From CAWBRT01 sp963832785 (GTDB lineage: Bacteria; Acidobacteriota; Terriglobia; Terriglobales; Acidobacteriaceae), in NCBI GenBank assembly GCA_963832785.1, contig CAWHVF010000005.1:1240001-1304000 (forward strand): DNA of 64,000 bases. The letters run 5' to 3'. The notes under the pieces are model-generated. The model had not been told where the DNA came from. It saw only the letters and a program-made list of their open reading frames with translations, and did not search any database. The position numbers and the translations under genes were made by a program. How positions within the stretch are numbered: the first letter of the stretch is position 1; every line of letters starts with the position of its first letter. Positions 9,303 through 18,990 of this stretch are shown here, piece by piece.

Positions 9303-9842
9303 ATGAAGCATTACTTCTTCAATGAAACAGTTAATGTACACCCAGGCGACCTGAAAGACTGGGTTACCCAGATTCTACAGGCAGTCGGAATGTTGGCAGG
9401 CTATGCGGAATTGGTCGCAGATACGCTTGTGGTTGCTGACGCGAGAGGTGTCTATTCGCACGGATGCCTGAGGGTTCCGTTGTATGTGAAGCGTATTGAG
9501 AAAAAGAGTGTAAATCCTACCGCCCAACCGGCAGTGCTTAGAGAAAAAGGCGCTGTGGCAATGGTGGATGGGTGTAACGCTGCCGGCCAAGTCGTTTCGT
9601 ACTATTCGATGAACAAAGCTATCGAACTCGCCGACCGGTATGGGGTCTCCTTTGTCACGGCCAGAAATAGCAATCATAACGGGGCTATTGCCTACTATTC
9701 AATGATGGCTCTGCCAAAAGATATGGTTGGATTTAGCTGCTCCATCGGAGGCGGAAATCTAATGTCTCCTTACGGCGCCGCCGACAAAGCGGTTGTCGGG
9801 CTGGTGGTGCCCACGGGCTATTACTCGACATCAGTCGCATGA
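9303..9842 (+). pseudogene. Malate/L-lactate dehydrogenase (LDH2 family), truncated
   Basis: LDH2-family NAD(P)-dependent 2-hydroxyacid dehydrogenases are normally about 340-360 residues; this frame stops after 179. The visible half matches the family order: a helical N-terminus (LQAVGMLAGYAELVADTLVV), DARGVYSHGCLRVPLYVKRI with the conserved catalytic-region SHG and R, then VDGCNAAGQVVSYYSMNKAI, VTARNSNHNGAIAYYSMMAL and IGGGNLMSPYGA. The NAD-binding second half is absent and the following 200 bases do not restore it. The start is well supported by AAGGAGG seven bases upstream. It is therefore a 3'-truncated remnant next to a transposase fragment. Confidence 0.75.
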
Positions 9843-10049
9843 ACCAATTGCTTAAAGGTCAGCCCGAGTAAGCTCGGTAAGAACTGTTGCGAGTTGGTCC
9901 GAGTTGAAGTTCGTAAATACGTTGCGCCAGCAACGTTATTGGGGCAGCCCCTCTTAATCCAGAATAAGTGTGCGGTGTCAGTCACCCGAACAGCGGCACT
10001 GGCCACAGGAGTATTCAGTGGTTACCGCGGAAGACGGATCTTGGGCTGT

Positions 10050-11900
<1,851 letters not shown>

Positions 11901-12126
11901 ATCCTTATCCTTTACGGTTCAAAGATGGGAACTCACCGTATCGTGCTCACTTATGAGTCGGAGGAGACAACTAACCAGCGCAAAGCCACTCCATGACGGG
12001 GAAATGCGGGGACTTCAGAAGAACGTAGGCGCAAGCGAGGCATTGTGAGCGCTGAGGCAGTGGCCAATCGGCACAGAAGACCAGAGATTTGCTGCTCCGG
12101 GGCTTCCGAAACCCGAGGTTCTGAGT

Positions 12127-12327
12127 CTACAGAGGCTGCACGTTCTCCGCCTGCCACCCTTTCGGGCCGCGCTTCACGTCGAACTGCACGGCTTGCCCCT
12201 CCTGGAGGGTGCGAAATCCACTGGACACAATCGCCGTATGATGCACGAACACATCCTCGCCATTCTGGCGGCTGATAAAGCCAAAACCTTTAGCTGGGTT
12301 AAACCACTTTACTGTTCCTTGTTCCAC
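12127..12327 (-). CDS. Cold-shock-domain protein, CspA family
   Basis: A 66-residue single cold-shock domain with both RNA-binding motifs, KGFGFI (RNP1) and DVFVHH (RNP2), and the usual start TVKWFNPAKG. The start is a GTG at 12327 with AAAGGAAAC just upstream; the frame continues far upstream without a stop but that part is repeat DNA (12463-12602) and not coding. Function: single-stranded RNA/DNA chaperone in the cytoplasm. Complete and of normal length; the tail WQAENVQPL is typical. Confidence 0.93.
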   Translation of the reverse strand: MEQGTVKWFNPAKGFGFISRQNGEDVFVHHTAIVSSGFRTLQEGQAVQFDVKRGPKGWQAENVQPL

Positions 12328-12462
12328 GTTTGTTTCCTTTTGATGTTGTGCTGAGTTTGCTGTGAGAGGTAAGCGATGTAGAGAATGAATCGGCGCAACC
12401 ACCTCAAAGACATACAGCATCACCTTACGCGATTCAAGAAGAAAAGTCTCGTCAAAAACATG

Positions 12463-12602
12463 TAGTGGGTCAGTTTGAACTCGACTTAACGTTGGGTGCC
12501 CCACGTCCCGCCCTGCTTTTGGGCTGACGTGGGGCCAATTTCCCCAGGTTAGCGCCGAAAAGCGCGGCGCGGAACCTGGGGCACCTTCGAACTGACCCAC
12601 TA
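12463..12602. repeat. Hairpin-rich MITE-like element with terminal inverted repeats
   Basis: The 140-base element is bounded by 17-base inverted ends, TAGTGGGTCAGTTTGAA at 12463-12479 and its complement at 12586-12602 with one mismatch. Inside are two more hairpins: CCCCACGTC...GACGTGGGG (12500-12534) and CCCCAGGTT...AACCTGGGG (12542-12581). It has no coding frame. It lies upstream of the cold-shock gene, within its 5' region. I read it as a small non-autonomous or REP-type repeat. Confidence 0.65.
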
Positions 12603-12747
12603 CCCAAAAACACAGGGACAGCCACCAACATACAACAGCATCATGCCGAGCCGCAGGAGCCGTCGTCCAGCGGCTTACCGCTGCAGCTCCCGCAGCACCA
12701 GCCGGGCCAACTGAACAGAGCCCGCAATCGTTACCGTCAGCTTTGGC

Positions 12748-14649
12748 CTACTGCCTGGAGGCGTTCTGCGTCTGCCGCAATAGTTCGACCGACCGCTTCG
12801 GGTCGATGTTGTGGCGGCGACCATCGTCGCTGGCCGTCGCGCCCGCGACAATCAGCCGGATCGTCTGCTCTGATGTTAGCTGCGGATCGAGCGCGATCAG
12901 TTTGGCCGCCAGGTTCACCGTATTCGGCGAGGCCATCGACGTTCCCGACATACGAAGCTTCGCCCCGCCCGGCACCACCGATTCGACCTCATAGCCATTG
13001 GCGTCCACCAGCACCGTCGGCCCGTAACTGGTGAAGCTGGCCTCGTCGCCTGCCTGGTCCACTGCTCCGACCGTGAGCAGGTTCGGCAGCTTAAACGACG
13101 ACGGGATCATCTGGTTGAAGCTGCTATTGCTGTTCGCATTACCGGCCGCACAGATGAATAGGATATCGGGCGCGCTCTTGATGGCGTCGTACAGACCGTC
13201 GCGTTCGATGGCGAACAGCCTTGCCGCGATAGCTTTGCGGTCTGCCGCGTCCTTACCCATGCCGTTCTTTTCGAGCGCGGACTCGATGTCCTGCGGGCCG
13301 CCGCCCCAGCTCATATTGACGACCCGAATGTGGTTAGCACGGAACCAATCGACGTACGCCTGATCGTCCGCGGCATCGCGCCGCGATAGCTCCTCGCTGG
13401 GCGGTATGGGAATGTTATGCCAGTCAAAAGTGATCCGCCCGACAGCAAGGCGGACAGCGGGGTTACCCCGCGCCACAATCCCTGCCACGTGTGTTCCGTG
13501 CACGTAGTTACCGAAAAAGCTAAGTTGCTCGATAAAGCTCGGCACCTGAGCCGCGGACATGCCGGCCAGCTTCTGCTTCAGGGCTGTTGCTTCCAGACTA
13601 TCGATTGAGAGCTGCAGGTCGGAGAAGCCCTTGAGTTCGCCGATCACATTGGGATACTCCTGCCGCTGTTGCACATCGAGCGGGAACAGATAACCGTGGG
13701 TGGGAAAGCCCTTCAGGTCGAAGGCAATGTCGTGAGGATCTGTCTGCGGCCCCGGGTGAGGGTCCGTGTAAACTCGTTCCGGAAACAGCGGCAGATCGGT
13801 ACCAGAGTCCCAGATGGCCACATTCACCGGGGTCAGCTTGTCGGCGTTGGTCAGTGTCACCTCACGCGCCGCCCAGATATCCGGCTTCTGGACATTGTTT
13901 GCGGCAACTTCACGGGCGAGCACGGCGATCGTCCCCGCCTTCAGCGGGAGATTACGCTTGAGAATGACGCGGTCTCCGATCAGCCCCCACGCCAAGTCGT
14001 TGCTGAGCTGGTGCGACTTGGCAACGGCGGGCTCGACGCTCGCCTGCACGCTTCCCAGCACCAGCGCTGGCGAGAGGATTTCCGCGCTACTCTTCTCTTC
14101 CTTGATGAGGTTGCCAACAACGGCCCAGGGCAACGGCTTCAGCGCGGCCGCGTAGGCTTTCTCATAAGCCTTCTCGTACTCCGGCCCGGAACTCTGCCCT
14201 GTAGCCTTTTGAGCTTCGATCATGGCTCGGGCCTGAACCCCGGTCAGTAGCCTTTCAGCAGGCTTGTCCTGGAGATCGTGCAGTTTCGCAATCGTTTCCA
14301 GGGCACCCTGATCGTTGCCGGCCAGCAGCTGGAGTTCAAGCCGGACGCCGAGCAGGTGCCGTAATGTGGCGTGGTCCTGGATGTCGTAGTTGTTGAGAAC
14401 CGAGTCCACGTCTGCCTGCACTTTGGCCGCGAACGCATGGAAGGTCGCTTCGTCGGACTGCAGGAGCCCGGCCGCCGTGCCGCTGACTGGGTAATTAAAT
14501 CGCGGCAGATCCGCCTCGGTTCTGACAACCTTCTTCGCACCGGTCTGGGCGAAGCAGCTGGCCGAGGACAGAACGAGGATGGTCGCATACGCAACTGTGA
14601 AAAGCATCACGTTGCAGAGCTTGCGGAAAAAGCGATCGGACATGAGCAT
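12748..14649 (-). CDS. Exported subtilisin-like serine protease (S8)
   Basis: About 633 residues. The catalytic triad is visible at D281 (VAIWDSG), H384 (HGTHVAG) and S571 (GTSMASP), in the order of S8 peptidases, with the oxyanion Asn in the CAAGNANSNSSF segment. A signal peptide follows the start (VMLFTVAYATILVLSSASCFAQ), so the enzyme is secreted. The ~270 residues before the Asp are an extra N-terminal region with many Ala/Gln, possibly a propeptide. The frame is open to 14907 but that would overlap the divergent HDAC gene; the ATG at 14649, with TTGGAGAAAC before it, gives the correct signal peptide. The spacing between Asp and His is longer than usual, implying an insert. Confidence 0.9.
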   Translation of the reverse strand: MLMSDRFFRKLCNVMLFTVAYATILVLSSASCFAQTGAKKVVRTEADLPRFNYPVSGTAAGLLQSDEATFHAFAAKVQADVDSVLNNYDIQDHATLRHLLGVRLELQLLAGNDQGALETIAKLHDLQDKPAERLLTGVQARAMIEAQKATGQSSGPEYEKAYEKAYAAALKPLPWAVVGNLIKEEKSSAEILSPALVLGSVQASVEPAVAKSHQLSNDLAWGLIGDRVILKRNLPLKAGTIAVLAREVAANNVQKPDIWAAREVTLTNADKLTPVNVAIWDSGTDLPLFPERVYTDPHPGPQTDPHDIAFDLKGFPTHGYLFPLDVQQRQEYPNVIGELKGFSDLQLSIDSLEATALKQKLAGMSAAQVPSFIEQLSFFGNYVHGTHVAGIVARGNPAVRLAVGRITFDWHNIPIPPSEELSRRDAADDQAYVDWFRANHIRVVNMSWGGGPQDIESALEKNGMGKDAADRKAIAARLFAIERDGLYDAIKSAPDILFICAAGNANSNSSFNQMIPSSFKLPNLLTVGAVDQAGDEASFTSYGPTVLVDANGYEVESVVPGGAKLRMSGTSMASPNTVNLAAKLIALDPQLTSEQTIRLIVAGATASDDGRRHNIDPKRSVELLRQTQNASRQ

Positions 14650-14742
14650 GTTTCTCCAATGGGGTTGAATTCCCGGCATTGTTGAGCACAAAATGTTTAT
14701 CTTCCGTAGTTCAATCAGCCGCGCATCGGAAGGATAACCGCT

Positions 14743-15687
14743 GTGCCTGTCCTTTACTATACCGACCATCACGAACTTCCGCTGCCACTCGGCCATCGCT
14801 TTCCCATCAGCAAATATCACCTGACGCGCGAGTTGCTGGCGAGTGACGGCCTGTATGAATTCATCCCGGCACCACTTGCGGACCGGGCGGTGCTGGAATT
14901 GGTGCATGATCCCAATTACGTAGAACAGTTTCTTTCAGGCACATTGCCGGCGCAGGCCATCCGGCGGATAGGGTTCCCCTGGTCACCGGAACTGGTGATC
15001 AGGACTCTGGCCAGCGTGGGCGGCACTTTGGCAGCCACCCGCGAAGCGCTCACCCACGCTTTCGGCGGAACGCTGGCAGGAGGCACACATCACGCCTTTC
15101 GTGCCGAAGGTGCAGGTTTCTGCGTCTTCAATGACATTGCCGTCGCCATAATATGGGCTCGGAACGAAGCTGGCGCACGCCGTGCCGCCGTCATCGATTT
15201 GGATGTGCATCAGGGCGATGGCACCGCCCAGATCTTTGAACACGATGCCGATGTGCTCACGATTTCAGTTTACGGGAATAACAATTTCCCATTCCGCAAA
15301 CAGCACAGCCGCATTGATGTGGGACTGGCGGATGGAACTGGGGATGAGGAGTATTTGTCGGCTGTGCGGGCGTTACTGCCGCGGATAGATGAGTTTGCGC
15401 CTGAGGTTGTTTACTACCAGTCGGGGGTCGATGGGTTGGCCGCCGACCGGCTTGGCCGATTGGCCCTCACCCACGCCGGCCTGCAAGAGCGCGACCGCAT
15501 AGTGATGGAATTCTGCCATAATCGGCAGATTCCTATAGTGGTCACCCTTGGCGGGGGCTATGGCGATCCTATCGAGGTCACCGCCGAAGCCCACGCAAAC
15601 ACATTCCGCATGGCCGCGCAGGTGCTCGGAAGCGAAAGCCAACATCTACCACCAGGAACGGACGCTAGCCGAACCCCAGCTCTGTAA
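14743..15687 (+). CDS. Histone deacetylase family protein (AcuC/acetylpolyamine amidohydrolase-like)
   Basis: A 314-residue Zn-dependent deacetylase of the arginase/deacetylase fold. Seen are the tandem His pair H116-H117 (GGTHHAF), the metal ligands D154 and H156 in IDLDVHQGDGT, the third ligand Asp in YYQSGVDGLAADRLG and the GGGY loop near the end. All key residues are present. The start is GTG at 14743 with GAAGGATA upstream. Bacterial members remove acetyl groups from small molecules or from lysines; the substrate cannot be told. It is transcribed away from the S8 protease gene with a 93-base shared intergenic region. Confidence 0.92.
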   Translation: MPVLYYTDHHELPLPLGHRFPISKYHLTRELLASDGLYEFIPAPLADRAVLELVHDPNYVEQFLSGTLPAQAIRRIGFPWSPELVIRTLASVGGTLAATREALTHAFGGTLAGGTHHAFRAEGAGFCVFNDIAVAIIWARNEAGARRAAVIDLDVHQGDGTAQIFEHDADVLTISVYGNNNFPFRKQHSRIDVGLADGTGDEEYLSAVRALLPRIDEFAPEVVYYQSGVDGLAADRLGRLALTHAGLQERDRIVMEFCHNRQIPIVVTLGGGYGDPIEVTAEAHANTFRMAAQVLGSESQHLPPGTDASRTPAL

Positions 15688-16089
15688 ATGACACCGGATT
15701 GCTGAACTCATCTGTAAACTTACTACAGTTGCAGTTCGTATCTCTGGCACCATCCAGAGATGAGCCTCGTTAAGAGGCGCTACTTGATCTGGACCACGCT
15801 AGCCGAAGGCGGTCTGGTCAGGAACGTCGCAATCATATTCGTTGCGAACAGCGTCACGGCGCTCAGTTCGATTACAGCCGAGATGGAGAGCCACTTCCAC
15901 GCAGCTTGGACGATTTCCCGGTACGCCAGTATCTCTGAACCGACCCTGAAAAGGCATCCAGCCGAGATTGAGCGCGGCGGCGTCCAGCAGTAGGCAGTGG
16001 GCACGCCATGGTAGAGGCTGATCGGGTACACAAGGCCAATGACATATATGTGGACAAAGATGGGACTACAGCTGTCTACGCCTCACGAG
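15688..16089 (-). pseudogene. Membrane-protein remnant, frameshifted
   Basis: On the minus strand the frame 16057-15780 ends in a well-formed membrane-protein tail: EILAYREIVQAAWKWLSISA then VIELSAVTLFATNMIATFLT. Just upstream another frame reads LDAAALNLGW, which would join it after a one-base shift. This looks like the C-terminus of a multi-helix membrane protein (an NnrS-like or similar family is possible) with the 5' part lost. The rest of the interval up to 15779 holds nothing I recognise. Confidence 0.35.
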
Positions 16090-16266
16090 TCATGCCTTCT
16101 GCCCGACTAAAATTGCTTCGGTCAGCTTGAAAAATACCTTATCGCCAACAAATTGCGGAGCCAAGAACAAACGTGCGCCTTCAGGAGCATTCAGCAGCAT
16201 CGTCTGCAGTTCAGCCCTGGTTGCCTCACCCGCACCCATCCGACGAGCCCAGGGCTCGAATTCCAT
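16090..16266 (-). pseudogene. C-terminal fragment of a SAM-dependent methyltransferase
   Basis: A 58-residue minus-strand frame, too short for usual ORF calling, reads MEFEPWARRMGAGEATRAEL, then a helix MLLNAPEGARLFLAP and the closing strand FKLTEAILVGQKA. This is the pattern of the last ~60 residues of UbiE-type class I methyltransferases (the W-x3-G, an acidic helix, and a final beta strand ending VARK-like). An in-frame stop lies just upstream, and the SAM-binding part is absent. Remnant gene. Confidence 0.5.
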
Positions 16267-16299
16267 GCTCTTCTCACGAACAGGCTAATGAGGTGTACA

Positions 16300-16450
16300 A
16301 TGGGGGCGTTTTCCCAGGCAAAAAGGAAATTCTGGCTGATTGACAAAATAGGGCGGAAACCTCTGGCGCTGTACTGCTACGTTGCGGCCGGAATTCTGCT
16401 TCTGCTATTCATGTTTATCCCGATTGATAAACCTGGATATATCTTGCCTT
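16300..16450 (+). pseudogene. MFS transporter fragment
   Basis: A short frame reads FWLIDKIGRKPLALYCYVAA followed by GILLLLFMFIP. The loop IDKIGRKPLAL followed by a membrane helix is the A-like loop of sugar/metabolite:H+ symporters of the major facilitator superfamily. Neither end of the transporter is present. It lies directly before the amino-thiazoline hydrolase remnant. Confidence 0.45.
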
Positions 16451-16898
16451 ATGATTCGCACTACGGAAGACCCTGCTGTTCGCATGGCCAAATTGCTGGC
16501 CCTGCTGCACTACTCCATGTTGAAGGAGATTATTGCCGCTCTTGGGGAAGAACGCGGCAAGGAAGTGATTTTGGCCTCGATCAAACACTTTGCGGAAGCC
16601 AGGGTGCGCGGCATGAAGGAGGCAGCGCGCGAACGGGGCCTCACTTGAAACCTATCCAATGGTGCGGGATATGCCGGCGAACGGCTGGGAGAAGGACCCC
16701 AACAATCCCTCAAAAATAACGGCGTGCCCCATGGAGAACGTCTGGGCGGAATACGGGGAAGAGGGCCTCATGCTGGGAAGCCTGTATTGCACCATTGACC
16801 ACGTCTTGTTTGGCGGGTTCAATGCTGACTTGGAACGACCCTATTGCCGAACGTCAGGAGATGATTGCTGCGATTTTCATCCCAAAGCAAGAAGGTAA
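16451..16898 (+). pseudogene. L-2-amino-thiazoline-4-carboxylic acid hydrolase-like protein, frameshifted
   Basis: Two adjacent frames together make one small protein of this family. Frame one (16451-16648) reads LLHYSMLKEIIAALGEERGK and HFAEARVRGMKEAARERG, the typical helical N-part. Frame two continues after a one-base shift at about 16645 with LETYPMVRDMPANGWE, then YCTIDHVLFGGFNADLERPY and the C-terminal CRTSGDDCCDFHP signature. The family hydrolyses the thiazoline ring in L-cysteine synthesis from ATC, but many members have unknown substrates and sit beside transporters, as here. Either a pseudogene or a single-base sequence error. Confidence 0.7.
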
Positions 16899-16939
16899 GA
16901 AGCAGTCTGCACGTTGGCTGCAATTTTGGAGGTACCTCT

Positions 16940-18223
16940 ATGGGCGGTGCGTCGACATCGATTCAAGCCAAGCAAGCCACTGTGTTCCCCAAGGGTAAGT
17001 TACGGATCTGGGTTGGGCTATTTTGCGCTGTGGCTTACTTCATCGCGTTTCTGGACCGCATGAACGTAAGCGTGCTCATCGCGGATCCTATTTTTACAAA
17101 GACATTCGGGATTGCCGCCGATAAATCGAAGCAGGGCCTGTTGATGTCGGCGTTCCTGTTGGCTTATGGCATATCCTGCTTTCTCGTTGGTCCGGTCATG
17201 CAGCGCTTTGGCGCGAAGAAAACCCTCATCATGGGGCTCTTGTCCTGGGCGCTGTTGACGGGCGTTATGGGAGCAGCCTGGTCGATCGGCTTGATTTTCC
17301 TCTGCCGCGCTCTGCTCGGCATCGGTGAGGCTGTCCTCGGCCCTGGCGTGTCGAAGCTCGTGCAAACTTGGTTCCCGGTTCAGGAGAGAGCCAAGGCCAA
17401 CGGCGCGTGGTATGTCGGGTTGGAGTTGGCGTATATCTTTGGCACGCCGTTATTTGCCTGGTGGATAGCTGTCGCAGGTTGGCGTGCAAGCTACTACATT
17501 GTTGCGCTGCTTGGCCTGGTGCCAGTGCTGCTGTGCATCTGGTTTGTATATGACCATCCCTCCGCTCATCCACGTGTAAGCAGGGAAGAAGCGGAATACA
17601 TTGCGTACGGAAGCGGCCTCTCAGCTGTTTCGGCCAAAGCGGCGAAACTGGATTTGGGATTCCTGAAGCGCAAGACCTTTTGGTATCTGGCGATTATCTA
17701 CGCCTGCACCAATGTCGTCTTTTGGGGCTTTACGTCCTGGATTCCCTCTTATCTCAAGTCCACGCTGGGTTTCTCCTGGGCGGCCATGGGTTCGCTGGCC
17801 ATGCTCCCCTATATCTGTGGAACCCTGTCGGTGATGCTGTTCACGCCGTTAATGGACAGATTCAACCGCAGGTCCCTGTTCACGTGCCTGGGCTGTGTCA
17901 TTTTTGCTTTGTTGACGGGAAGCGCCATGCGAGTCAGCAGTCCCCTGGCAGCAGTGGCCGTGCTGTCTCTGGCCCTAGCGGCCGTGTTCCCCGGCATTCC
18001 TGCCCTGTTTACGGTACTGCAAAACGTGATCGACAAGGAGCAAGTGGCAACGGCGACGGGATTCTTCAATGGCATATCCTATGTGCTGGCCTCGCTTACT
18101 CCTTACGTCATCGGGGTTCTTTACAACTTGACAGGCTCGCTTAAGAGCGGTTTTTACTTTCTTGCCTCAGTTTCGGTGTTGGGGTTCCTCCTTTGCATTC
18201 CTTTGGTACGGCAGCGCTTGTAG
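16940..18223 (+). CDS. MFS permease, ACS (anion:cation symporter) type
   Basis: About 427 residues with 12 predicted membrane helices. The first helix with FIAFLDRMNVSVLIADP matches the ACS signature (D-R-x-N). Loop 2-3 reads GPVMQRFGAKKTLIMG, and the central cytoplasmic loop begins with the usual HPSAHPRVSREEAEYI. The frame is open to 16865, but ATG 16940 has GGAGG eight bases before it. ACS members import organic acids such as glucarate, galactonate or phthalate. It is the first intact gene of a plus-strand cluster with dcuC and iadA. Confidence 0.88.
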   Translation: MGGASTSIQAKQATVFPKGKLRIWVGLFCAVAYFIAFLDRMNVSVLIADPIFTKTFGIAADKSKQGLLMSAFLLAYGISCFLVGPVMQRFGAKKTLIMGLLSWALLTGVMGAAWSIGLIFLCRALLGIGEAVLGPGVSKLVQTWFPVQERAKANGAWYVGLELAYIFGTPLFAWWIAVAGWRASYYIVALLGLVPVLLCIWFVYDHPSAHPRVSREEAEYIAYGSGLSAVSAKAAKLDLGFLKRKTFWYLAIIYACTNVVFWGFTSWIPSYLKSTLGFSWAAMGSLAMLPYICGTLSVMLFTPLMDRFNRRSLFTCLGCVIFALLTGSAMRVSSPLAAVAVLSLALAAVFPGIPALFTVLQNVIDKEQVATATGFFNGISYVLASLTPYVIGVLYNLTGSLKSGFYFLASVSVLGFLLCIPLVRQRL

Positions 18224-18394
18224 TTAGGAACGCTTGTAGTTTGGAAAAAAACGAGCAAGTCGAAACCATTGTCGCCATGAAATTGCCCCAGTGGCTGATG
18301 GGGAGAAAGAGGTTGGCGCCGACAGATTCCGGCCTTCGTTGTTCATTCCTTGATACTTTGTTTTTGAACCAGGAGGAGTTGAACGGAAATAAGG

Positions 18395-18712
18395 ATGGAT
18401 CTGACAAGAGAAGAGTACTTGGCGCTGGAGCCGCTCGAGTTCCAGGCACGGTTCCGAGAACGCCTGCACCACACTTTGGAAATTCAGACGTATGCAGCTA
18501 TCGCTTCCGGCAAACGCCTATCAGGCTCCCAGACAAACACCGTCAAGAAGCTGATGCAGATCTGGGACGAAAAAGGGTTGCCGAAGAACGCTCCCGAATT
18601 CGCTCGCGAATCTTACCTTGCTCAGGCGACGGACCATACATTGTTCAGTTTCCCTAGCGATCCCAACCCGGAACGGGACGTGAGATGCTGGCGCCGGTTG
18701 CCATTGGCCTGA
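18395..18712 (+). CDS. Hypothetical 105-residue soluble protein
   Basis: A small acidic, helical protein (MDLTREEYLALEPLEFQARF; SQTNTVKKLMQIWDEKGLPK). It has a good ribosome-binding site (AGGAGG at 18371-18376, with a long spacer). No family recognised. It lies between a permease and dcuC and overlaps the start of the next small membrane-protein gene by 28 bases, which suggests translational coupling. Confidence 0.5.
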   Translation: MDLTREEYLALEPLEFQARFRERLHHTLEIQTYAAIASGKRLSGSQTNTVKKLMQIWDEKGLPKNAPEFARESYLAQATDHTLFSFPSDPNPERDVRCWRRLPLA

Positions 18713-18882
18713 GTTTGGCTGGAGTAGTGCTGGCCCGCGTTGCTGACCATGGCCTGCCGGGCATGGCCATAACTCTCGGAGCGGCAGGGTTCGTGATCCT
18801 CACCGACTACAATCCGGTCTGGGCCCTTGCGGCCAGCGCTCTGGTAAGCCTGCTCGGTTTGTGGAGCGGCTTCAGGATCTGA
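18685..18882 (+). CDS. Small membrane protein resembling a chromate-transporter tail
   Basis: A 65-residue hydrophobic protein with two or three membrane segments (VAIGLSLAGVVLARVADHGL; LGAAGFVILTDYNPVWALAA). The pattern of G-L at the start and the N-P-V-W motif before the last helix resembles the C-terminus of ChrA-family chromate transporters. It may be a genuine small membrane protein or a remnant of such a transporter. No separate ribosome-binding site is obvious; it overlaps the preceding gene. Confidence 0.4.
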   Translation: MLAPVAIGLSLAGVVLARVADHGLPGMAITLGAAGFVILTDYNPVWALAASALVSLLGLWSGFRI

Positions 18883-18990
18883 ATATCGCTTGCGCAGAAG
18901 TTTGGCCTTGCAAAGCCACTCACGAACAGTATGATTTGGCTGATTCAGGGATGAAAGCCAGATTGGCGTATCAGGGCCAGGAAGGTGCTG

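Noticed and set aside
9040..9306. 88-codon frame between transposase fragment and LDH2
   Set aside because: Runs through the ribosome-binding site of the LDH2 gene and has no similarity to known proteins.
13669..14250. 193-codon plus-strand frame inside the protease gene
   Set aside because: Antisense to the S8 protease; no family pattern and no ribosome-binding site. A shadow of a GC-biased gene.
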